In this document: in pieces, positions 1 to 4,435 of the stretch
Layout of the letters: each line of letters starts with the position of its first letter
Numbering within the stretch: the stretch's first letter is position 1
NCBI GenBank assembly: GCA_001821475.1
Contig: MHMF01000040.1
Location: 1-5,824 of the forward strand
From: Candidatus Nealsonbacteria bacterium RIFCSPLOWO2_01_FULL_38_120
GTDB lineage: Bacteria > Patescibacteriota > Minisyncoccia > Minisyncoccales > GWA2-38-27
Direction of reading: 5' to 3'
Length of the DNA stretch: 5,824 nucleotides
Notes under the pieces: generated by a model
The model's database searches: none
What the model was told of the DNA's origin: nothing
The model's input: the letters and a program-made list of their open reading frames with translations, nothing else
Translations under genes and position numbers: made by a program

Positions 1-6
1 AAAAAC

Positions 7-36
7 AGCGGTCCGATGGCTATCGGACCGCTTTTA
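7..36 (+). terminator. Rho-independent terminator of an upstream gene
   Basis: A perfect 10-bp stem (8-17 with 22-31, GCGGTCCGAT / ATCGGACCGC) with a GGCT loop is followed by TTTTAATTT; A7-T32 adds an eleventh pair. An A-rich run at 1-5 on the other side means it could also work in the reverse direction. It most likely ends a gene lying left of the window and insulates secA from it. Confidence 0.88.
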
Positions 37-61
37 ATTTTAGCTTAAAAATGCATATAAT
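33..61 (+). promoter_or_regulatory. Probable secA promoter
   Basis: TATAAT at 56-61 is a perfect sigma-70 type -10 box. The hexamer 17 bases upstream (33-38, TTTAAT) matches TTGACA only weakly. Transcription would start near 67-70, leaving a leader of roughly 90 bases before the secA start at 162. The box directly follows the upstream terminator, as expected for a new transcription unit. Confidence 0.55.
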
Positions 62-98
62 ACATATAACAATAATGTCGGAAAAGTTTAATTGCATA

Positions 99-152
99 AA
101 ATTCATCGTAGTAAATTTTCTACGATCGGAGGAATTTTACTACGATGAATTT
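99..152 (+). promoter_or_regulatory. Long inverted repeat in the secA leader
   Basis: The arms 99-115 and 136-152 are perfect 17-base reverse complements (AAATTCATCGTAGTAAA). Beyond one mismatch, 117-120 can also pair with 131-134, one pair being a G-U. A third copy of the core, CTACGAT at 120-126, can pair with ATCGTAG at 105-111, giving a shorter alternative hairpin that excludes the long one. A Shine-Dalgarno-like GGAGG lies at 128-132 inside the structure. The 3' arm ends nine bases before the secA ATG. The sequence shows the pairing; a role in controlling secA translation or transcription is inference. A palindromic repeat element is the alternative. Confidence 0.6.
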
Positions 153-161
153 ATTAAAAAT

Positions 162-2750
162 ATGGGGATTTTAGGTAAAATTTTTGGCAATGTCAACGAT
201 AATTTTTTGAGAGAGATAAGACTGCTGGTGGAAAAAATAAATCGCCTTGAGCCGAAGTTTGAAAAAATTTCAGGGGAGGAATTAAAAGAAAAGACAGCTG
301 GGCTCAAGGAGGCGTTGAAAAATGGAAAATCGCTGGACGATATTCTGCCGACAGCTTTCGGGCTTGTTAGGGAGGCGTCAAAAAGGACTTTGGAACAGCG
401 CCATTTTGATTCCCAGCTTGTCGGAGGAATTGTTTTGCATCAGGGTAAAATAGCTGAAATGAAAACCGGCGAAGGAAAAACATTGGCCGCCACATTGCCT
501 TTATATTTGAACGCTCTTGAGGGGAAGGGCGCTCATTTGGTTACTGTCAATGATTATTTGGCAAAAAGAGACGCGGTTTGGGTGGGGCAGATTTATAATT
601 TGCTTGGGTTGTCGGTTGGTTGTATAACGCATGAAAAAGCATTTTTGTATGATTCAAAGTATGCGTCAAAAATTTCTAAAATATCACCCCTTCCTCAATC
701 CTCCCCCTCTGCGGAAGGGGAGGGAGGCGAGGGAGGGAATGACAAAAGCGATAAAGAGCGCGATGTCGTCGGAGGGTTTAGGGTGATTGAGGATTATTTG
801 AGGCCGGTAGAGAGAAAGGATGTGTATGCTGCGGATATTACTTATGGGACGAATAATGAATTCGGATTTGATTATTTGCGGGATAATTTGGTCTATGATT
901 TAAATAGTCAAGTCCAGCGCGGATTTAATTACGCAATTGTTGACGAGGTTGATTCAATTTTAATTGACGAGGCAAGGACGCCGTTGATTATTTCAGCGCC
1001 ATCAGGAGAATCAACGGATAAGTATTACCAGTTCGCCCGGCTTGCCGCCAAAATGAAAGAAGGAGAGGATTTTACGATTGACGAAAAAATGAAAGCGGCT
1101 GTTTTTACCGATCAAGGCCAGAATAAAGCGATCAAGGATTTGGGCAGAGACCCTTGGATGGATAATGATACCAGCACAACTCATCAATTAGAATCAGCGC
1201 TCAAAGCGATAGCCTTGTTTAAAAAAGACAGGGATTATGTTGTAAGAGAAAATCAAGTTGTAATCGTTGACGAATTTACCGGCCGGTTAATGTTCGGCAG
1301 AAGATGGTCTGGCGGATTGCATCAGGCGGTTGAAGCGAAAGAAGGAGTAAGAGTCCAGGAAGAATCAAAGACATTTGCCACCGTGACATTTCAAAATTAT
1401 TTCCGGCTTTATAAAAAACTAGCGGGGATGACCGGAACAGCTCTTACTTCAGCCGAAGAATTTGACAAGGTCTATAAATTGGAAGTAATTGCCGTTCCTA
1501 CCAATAAGCCGATGATAAGAAAGGATTTGCCGGACAAGATTTATAAAACCTGGACAGGAAAAATAGGAGCGGTTGTAAAAGAAATAAAAGAAAGGCATCA
1601 AAAAGGCCAGCCGGTTTTGATCGGCACGGTTTCTATTGAAAAAAATGAATTTTTAGGAAAACTTCTTGAAAGAGAAGGAATTGTTTTTAATATCTTAAAC
1701 GCCAAAAATCATGAAAAAGAAGGACAGATAATCGCCCAAGCCGGAAAATTCGGCGGGGTCACATTGGCTACCAATATAGCTGGCAGGGGAGTTGACATAA
1801 TTTTGGGGGGCAACCCGCCTAATTTGGAAGAGCAGAAAAAAGTTATTGAATTGGGCGGGCTTCATATTATCGGCACGGAGCGGCACGAGGCGAGAAGAAT
1901 TGATAATCAGTTACGGGGAAGATCGGGCAGGCAAGGAGATCCTGGTTCTTCTCAGTTCTTTGTTTCCTTGGAAGACGATTTGATGAGAATTTTCGGGGGA
2001 GATAAAATAAAATCGCTGATGGAGACATTTAAGATTCCGGAAGACCTTCCCATTGAAGCGAATATGATTTCCCGCGCCATTGAGTCGGCGCAGGGGAAAG
2101 TTGAGGGAATGAATTTTGATTTGAGAAAACATATCTTGGAATATGATGATGTGATGAATAAGCACAGGGAAATATTCTATAGAAAACGGCGGGAAGTATT
2201 GGAAAAATCTCAAAACTTCCTCTTCCGCCAAGGCTTCAGCGGGCAGGCAAAACTCCCCGAAAAAGAAGTTGCGGCTTCTCACGGGGCAGGCAAATCTCAA
2301 ATCTTGGAGATGGTTAAAAAGGCTGGGTTTTCGGAAGAGGAATATCTGAAGAAGGAAAAGGAAGTGGGGGAGGGGCGGATGAGGGAATTGGAAAAATTTG
2401 TTTGCTTGAAAATTTTGGATGAATTCTGGCTTGACCATCTGGAAAATATGGATTACCTAAGGGATTCTGTGCGCTTGAGAGCTTTCGGCCAGCAGGATCC
2501 GCTTATTGAGTATAAAAATGAGGGACATAAAATGTTCAAGCAGCTTTTAGAAGATGTTGATTTGGCGATTGCCAATAGTATTATGAAAACAAAAATTCAG
2601 CCCGTTTCCGCAGTTTCCGCAATTCCGCAGAACGTGGCAAAAGCAGTTCTAAAAACAGGCCTTCCTTCCGCACCTGCTCAAAAAGTAGGGAGAAATGATA
2701 AATGTCCTTGTGGTAGCGGTAAAAAGTATAAAAAGTGCTGTGGTCGATAA
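162..2750 (+). CDS. secA: Preprotein translocase ATPase SecA
   Basis: SecA is the cytosolic DEAD-like ATPase motor that pushes unfolded preproteins through SecYEG. The ATG at 162 gives 862 residues starting MGILGKIFG, like other SecA N-termini; the frame is open back to 51, but an ATG there would lie within the promoter. Walker A (MKTGEGKT, residues 100-107) and DEVD (261-264) mark NBD1. The preprotein-crosslinking domain follows, then NBD2 with ATNIAGRG and the arginine-rich QLRGRSGRQG, then the helical scaffold/wing region (KHILEYDDVMNKHREIFY). A proline/alanine-rich linker leads to a C-terminal zinc motif with C848, C850, C859 and C860, which in other SecA proteins binds SecB or ribosomes. 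Two features are odd. About 50 extra residues lie between Walker A and DEVD relative to E. coli SecA, part of them encoded by a GC-rich palindrome. A 29-residue insertion flanked by repeats (685-713) sits in the short helical region. No clear Shine-Dalgarno sits at the normal distance from 162. Confidence 0.97.
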   Translation: MGILGKIFGNVNDNFLREIRLLVEKINRLEPKFEKISGEELKEKTAGLKEALKNGKSLDDILPTAFGLVREASKRTLEQRHFDSQLVGGIVLHQGKIAEMKTGEGKTLAATLPLYLNALEGKGAHLVTVNDYLAKRDAVWVGQIYNLLGLSVGCITHEKAFLYDSKYASKISKISPLPQSSPSAEGEGGEGGNDKSDKERDVVGGFRVIEDYLRPVERKDVYAADITYGTNNEFGFDYLRDNLVYDLNSQVQRGFNYAIVDEVDSILIDEARTPLIISAPSGESTDKYYQFARLAAKMKEGEDFTIDEKMKAAVFTDQGQNKAIKDLGRDPWMDNDTSTTHQLESALKAIALFKKDRDYVVRENQVVIVDEFTGRLMFGRRWSGGLHQAVEAKEGVRVQEESKTFATVTFQNYFRLYKKLAGMTGTALTSAEEFDKVYKLEVIAVPTNKPMIRKDLPDKIYKTWTGKIGAVVKEIKERHQKGQPVLIGTVSIEKNEFLGKLLEREGIVFNILNAKNHEKEGQIIAQAGKFGGVTLATNIAGRGVDIILGGNPPNLEEQKKVIELGGLHIIGTERHEARRIDNQLRGRSGRQGDPGSSQFFVSLEDDLMRIFGGDKIKSLMETFKIPEDLPIEANMISRAIESAQGKVEGMNFDLRKHILEYDDVMNKHREIFYRKRREVLEKSQNFLFRQGFSGQAKLPEKEVAASHGAGKSQILEMVKKAGFSEEEYLKKEKEVGEGRMRELEKFVCLKILDEFWLDHLENMDYLRDSVRLRAFGQQDPLIEYKNEGHKMFKQLLEDVDLAIANSIMKTKIQPVSAVSAIPQNVAKAVLKTGLPSAPAQKVGRNDKCPCGSGKKYKKCCGR
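687..737 (+). repeat. GC-rich palindromic element inside secA (NBD1 insertion)
   Basis: This C-rich then G-rich stretch folds back on itself: CCTCCCC (700-706) pairs with GGGGAGG (717-723), and CCTTCC (689-694) can alternatively pair with GGAAGG (713-718). It encodes residues 176-192, the low-complexity PLPQSSPSAEGEGGEGG, inside a segment absent from E. coli SecA. Its composition differs sharply from the AT-rich gene around it. It resembles the GC-rich hairpin repeats that many bacteria scatter through their genomes, here kept in frame. I see no clear flanking duplication, so insertion by a mobile element is inferred from composition and symmetry only. Confidence 0.55.
2205..2301 (+). repeat. 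In-frame palindromic insertion in secA with 10-bp flanking direct repeats
   Basis: AAATCTCAAA occurs at 2205-2214 and again at 2292-2301, exactly 87 bases (29 codons) apart. The 77 bases between hold nested inverted repeats: CCCCG (2255-2259) with CGGGG (2282-2286), and AGAAG (2264-2268) with CTTCT (2275-2279). GGGCAGGCAAA appears twice (2241-2251 and 2284-2294). Both flanks encode Lys-Ser-Gln (682-684 and 711-713). Removing one repeat plus the insert joins VLEKSQ directly to ILEMVKKAGF, a continuous SecA helical region. This matches a small mobile palindrome with a target-site duplication, comparable to Rickettsia palindromic elements, though no family is identified. A local slippage duplication is the alternative. 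Confidence 0.65.
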
Positions 2751-2773
2751 ATAATAAATTTATATAAAAATTT

Positions 2774-3085
2774 ATGGAATTTAAAAAAATAATTGAAAGA
2801 GCCAAAGAAATTAGAAAAATAAACATTGGATTAACGCAAAACGAAGGAAGTAAAACATGGGGATTGGCAGAACGGACTCAAGGTTTTGTCGGAGATGTCG
2901 GAGATCTGGTTAAATTAGTGATGGCGAAAAATGGATATAGAAAATATGAAGATATAAATAAGCGATTGGCTCATGAACTCGCAGATTGTCTTTGGTCTGT
3001 GATTATTATTGCCGATGAGGCGGGAATTGAATTAGAGGAGGCATTTATTAAAACAATGGAAGAAATTGAACTAAAAAAGAAATAA
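2774..3085 (+). CDS. MazG-like nucleotide pyrophosphohydrolase
   Basis: This 103-residue all-helical protein resembles the small MazG-like family, which hydrolyses nucleoside triphosphates to monophosphates and pyrophosphate in the cytoplasm and is thought to clear damaged or surplus nucleotides. The segment GFVGDVGDLVKLVMAKNGYR (37-56) carries D41-x-x-D44 where classical MazG has E-x-x-E. HELADCLW (67-74) supplies the second metal-binding pair E68-x-x-D71. The length fits a single-domain MazG-like protein. It begins 23 bases after the secA stop on the same strand, with no terminator between them and no clear Shine-Dalgarno (the spacer is almost pure A/T), so cotranscription with secA is likely. 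I infer no functional link to export; the exact substrate cannot be told from sequence. Confidence 0.8.
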   Translation: MEFKKIIERAKEIRKINIGLTQNEGSKTWGLAERTQGFVGDVGDLVKLVMAKNGYRKYEDINKRLAHELADCLWSVIIIADEAGIELEEAFIKTMEEIELKKK

Positions 3086-3108
3086 TTTTTGAGGACGTAG
3101 AAACGAAA

Positions 3109-3147
3109 TTAAAAAGTGTGCTTCGTAGCGAGCGAAGCGAATTTTAA
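3109..3147 (+). terminator. Possible bidirectional terminator after the secA-mazG unit
   Basis: GCTTCG (3120-3125) pairs with CGAAGC (3133-3138) around a 7-base loop. Outside it, TTAAAA (3109-3114) and TTTTAA (3142-3147) are also complementary, with unequal spacers between. The hairpin starts 35 bases after the stop of the MazG-like gene and is followed by only four Ts, so termination would be moderate. The near symmetry would allow it to act from either strand. Confidence 0.45.
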
Positions 3148-3359
3148 CAAGGCGTCACTATGTTTTTACTGATTTCTGTTAAATAATCTTGATTACGTAA
3201 AACGCGATCGCTTGTTTTAGTAGTCAACTGCGTAATTTTTTTGAATAATTGCTATGGGAAATAAAATTTGCTGATAACTTGTTGACAATTTTTATTTTTC
3301 AAATTGCGAAAAGTTGTCAATAAAATTATGGAAAAAAAATTTTTTGAAAAAAAATTGCG
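3148..3359. other. Non-coding AT-rich stretch with small inverted repeats
   Basis: I find no plausible gene on either strand; the open frames from ATGs at 3160 and 3254 end within a few codons. The stretch holds two inverted repeats. ATTACG (3192-3197) matches CGTAAT (3231-3236) around an inner AAAAC/GTTTT pair and the octamer GCGATCGC (3204-3211). A 12-bp stem spans 3282-3320 and is listed separately. AAATTGCGA occurs twice (3301-3309 and 3352-3360). Decay of an older gene or an unrecognised structured RNA are both possible. No tRNA or rRNA signature was seen. Confidence 0.4.
3282..3320. repeat. 12-bp inverted repeat in intergenic DNA
   Basis: TTGACAATTTTT (3282-3293) pairs with AAAAGTTGTCAA (3309-3320) across a 15-base loop, with one G-U pair at 3289/3313. 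Each arm carries TTGACA reading into the loop, so it resembles two facing -35 boxes, but no convincing -10 box lies 16-18 bases beyond either. It may be an operator-like palindrome or a plain hairpin upstream of the broken Cys-rich gene. Confidence 0.4.
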
Positions 3360-3515
3360 ATGTGCTTGGAATTATCAAAAAATAATGGCGGTAAATGCAA
3401 TTAGAGCGAGTGCGAAAAATGCGGGGTAATTCCTTTTCTTTATAAAATAGGTAAGGGAGAATTTTATGAAAAAAAAGAACATGTTGATAAATTAAGGCGG
3501 GACATATTGAAATAA
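3360..3515 (+). pseudogene. Small Cys-rich protein gene interrupted by an in-frame TAG
   Basis: From the ATG at 3360 one frame reads MCLELSKNNGGKCN, then TAG (3402-3404), then SECEKCGVIPFLYKIGKG and on through EFYEKKEHVDKLRRDILK to TAA at 3513-3515. Both halves look protein-like and join into 50 residues plus the amber codon. KCN-x-SECEKCG would give a zinc-knuckle-like spacing: the Cys at residue 13, another four residues past it, and CxxC. There is no ATG, GTG or TTG after the TAG that could restart translation usefully, and no clear Shine-Dalgarno before 3360. I do not recognise the family. It is best read as a small gene ended by a nonsense mutation. A chance open frame, a sequencing error or amber readthrough are alternatives. 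An overlapping frame (3328-3429, 33 codons) looks less protein-like. Confidence 0.4.
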
Positions 3516-3549
3516 AAAAAGCGCAGATACATTTATTTAATGTGAAAAT

Positions 3550-3577
3550 TTGACAGCTGTTGTGGGCGGATTAGAAT
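3550..3577 (+). promoter_or_regulatory. Candidate promoter of the coiled-coil gene
   Basis: TTGACA (3550-3555), a perfect -35 box, is followed after 16 bases by TAGAAT (3572-3577), which matches the -10 consensus at five of six bases. A TATAAT also overlaps just downstream (3577-3582) but at a spacing of 21. Transcription would begin near 3585, about 50 bases before the ATG at 3632. Confidence 0.5.
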
Positions 3578-3631
3578 ATAATTAGCAGAGTATAATAATA
3601 AATTATAATATTAAATTTTTAAATATACCCT

Positions 3632-3878
3632 ATGCTTACAAATGAAGATATACAAAAAATTATAGAGGTCGTTGCGACAAAAGAAGATGTAAAAGAATTA
3701 AAAGAAGATATGAGCGCTTTGCGCGAGATGACGCAGTCGCTGTATTTCGGTAGATAAATTAGTTAAGGCGCTTGACGACTTGAGAACAGAATATGCCTCA
3801 ATAATCAGTCAAAATAATCGTCATGAAAAATGGATTTCCCAAATTGCCCAAAAGGTTGGGATTAAATTGGAGTATTAA
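3632..3878 (+). pseudogene. Frameshifted small coiled-coil protein of CPR type
   Basis: The ATG at 3632 opens MLTNEDIQKIIEVVATKEDV and continues through KELKEDMSALREMTQSL, then hits TAA at 3755-3757. The next frame (+1) carries on at 3750 as VDKLVKALDDLRTEYASI and ends with HEKWISQIAQKVGIKLEY and TAA at 3876-3878. Together they resemble a family of roughly 80-100 residue coiled-coil proteins, often multicopy in Patescibacteria, that open with MLTNxDI and close with RHEKWIxQIAxKxGIKL; this is from memory, not a search. Function of the family is unknown to me. The shift lies between 3731 and 3750; the full span of 247 bases is one more than a multiple of three. No clear slippery heptamer is visible, so mutation or assembly error is more likely than programmed frameshifting. 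Confidence 0.7.
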
Positions 3879-3895
3879 TTTGTTAGTTATAAACA

Positions 3896-3924
3896 TTGAC
3901 TGATCCGGATTTTTTTTGTATCTT
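3896..3924 (+). promoter_or_regulatory. Candidate promoter of the SEC-C mini-gene
   Basis: TTGACT (3896-3901) is separated by 17 bases from TATCTT (3919-3924), placing a start near 3931 and a leader of about 60 bases before the ATG at 3993. A second possibility is TTGTTG (3943-3948) with TAGAAT (3965-3970) at 16 bases, which would give a shorter leader. The sequence cannot decide between them. Confidence 0.4.
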
Positions 3925-3980
3925 AAAATTAGAACATTTCGTTTGTTGATCTTTGCGACTACAATAGAATAGGGAAATTT

Positions 3981-3986
3981 GAGGAG
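3981..3986 (+). promoter_or_regulatory. Ribosome binding site GAGGAG
   Basis: GAGGAG lies six bases before the ATG at 3993. It is the clearest Shine-Dalgarno sequence at normal spacing in the window and is the main support for this small frame being translated from that ATG. Confidence 0.7.
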
Positions 3987-3992
3987 AAAACT

Positions 3993-4202
3993 ATGGCTCA
4001 CAAGAAAATATATTCTGATTTATTCCATAACGATTTTGTCGCCACCGCATATACGACCTCAAATCCGTTGGGTATGCCTTTTTTTACTTTATTAGGGCAT
4101 CATTCCGCAACATTGCGGAGAGCGATGGTTGGCAGGAACAGTATCTGTCCTTCATGCAATTCTGGCAGAAAAGCCAAGAAGTGCTGTCATAAAAACCAGT
4201 AA
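3993..4202 (+). CDS. 69-residue protein with a variant SEC-C zinc motif
   Basis: The C-terminus VGRNSICPSCNSGRKAKKCC (46-65) clearly parallels the SecA tail motif GRNDxCPCGSGKKYKKCC, but the first cysteine pair is CxxC (C52, C55) instead of CxC, and H66 follows C64-C65. The ligands could still hold one zinc ion. In other proteins SEC-C motifs bind partners such as SecB or the ribosome. The first 45 residues (MAHKKIYSDLFHNDF...) match nothing I know, have no signal peptide and contain a mildly hydrophobic stretch around 25-35. The gene has its own ribosome binding site and a strong terminator, so it is probably a separate, expressed unit. It sits between secA and secD. It is not simply a copied secA 3' end, because its N-terminus is unlike SecA. 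Role unknown; a link to Sec export is suggested only by motif and neighbours. Confidence 0.7.
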   Translation: MAHKKIYSDLFHNDFVATAYTTSNPLGMPFFTLLGHHSATLRRAMVGRNSICPSCNSGRKAKKCCHKNQ

Positions 4203-4234
4203 GTTTGTTTCCCTGAAATTTTTCTAATCGCGAT

Positions 4235-4264
4235 AAAAGTCCTCTCGGGGACTTTTTTTGTTTT
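4235..4264 (+). terminator. Rho-independent terminator after the SEC-C mini-gene
   Basis: AAAAGTCC (4235-4242) pairs with GGACTTTT (4249-4256) around a 6-base loop, followed by an unbroken run of seven Ts (4253-4259) and then GTTTT. It lies about 30 bases after the stop codon and separates the mini-gene from secD, which therefore needs its own promoter. Confidence 0.88.
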
Positions 4265-4281
4265 TAAATATATGTTATATA

Positions 4282-4382
4282 TTGAATTACGAAATGCCCA
4301 ATAAAAAGCGAGTTTCAGGTCTTTTCTCCAAATTTGCGGCTGAAATTTGGAGAAAGGATCAAGAAGGCATTCCGTAATTCAA
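4282..4382. repeat. Nested 101-base inverted repeat in the secD leader
   Basis: The outer arms, 4282-4298 and 4366-4382, are 17 bases long with one mismatch (4292 against 4372); the core reads GAATTACGAAATGCC versus GGCATTCCGTAATTC. An inner hairpin pairs 4318-4335 with 4343-4360 over 18 positions, two of them G-U, with a perfect 13-bp core TTTCTCCAAATTT / AAATTTGGAGAAA and loop GCGGCTG. About 19 unpaired bases lie on the left between the stems and five on the right. The build fits either a small non-autonomous mobile element with terminal inverted repeats or a structured leader RNA of secD. No certain flanking duplication is visible. Confidence 0.65.
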
Positions 4383-4397
4383 AAGGTTATAAAAATG

Positions 4398-4421
4398 TAT
4401 AGGCATGAGCCTATATTTTTT
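4398..4421 (+). terminator. Terminator-like hairpin just before secD (possible attenuator)
   Basis: TATAGGC (4398-4404) pairs with GCCTATA (4409-4415) around an ATGA loop and is followed by six Ts (4416-4421). A-rich bases on the left (4391-4395) can lengthen the stem past a wobble and a mismatch. It ends 14 bases before the secD ATG, so any transcript starting upstream must pass through it to express secD. A start within the remaining 14 bases seems unlikely. TATAAA at 4388-4393 could be a -10 box, but no -35 box is apparent. Attenuation is inference. Confidence 0.45.
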
Positions 4422-4435
4422 ACGGGTTTTCAAAA

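Noticed and set aside
51..161. N-terminal extension of SecA from the ATG at 51
   Set aside because: It would begin inside the TATAAT region, is partly encoded by the leader inverted repeat, and does not resemble SecA. The ATG at 162 gives the usual MGILGKIFG start.
1911..2438. 175-codon open frame on the minus strand within secA
   Set aside because: It is antisense to conserved SecA sequence with no own start signals; a shadow of the real gene. The same applies to minus-strand frames at 1695-1886 and 2581-2826.
2604..2621. Two tandem copies of GTTTCCGCA near the secA 3' end
   Set aside because: Two copies in a low-complexity linker are ordinary replication slippage, not a distinct element.
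3204..3211. GCGATCGC octamer, like the cyanobacterial HIP1 repeat
   Set aside because: I noticed it only once, and the genes do not suggest a cyanobacterium; a chance palindrome.
3328..3429. 33-codon frame MEKKFFEKKLRCAWNYQK on the plus strand
   Set aside because: It begins in an A/T homopolymer tract without a ribosome binding site, and the overlapping frame at 3360-3515 reads better as protein.
3086..3990. CRISPR array or tRNA in the long gene-poor stretch
   Set aside because: There are no regularly spaced repeats and no T-arm or acceptor-stem pattern on either strand.
3798..4001. 67-codon minus-strand frame over the frameshifted gene
   Set aside because: It overlaps the convincing plus-strand C-terminus HEKWISQIAQKVGIKLEY and the promoter of the SEC-C gene.
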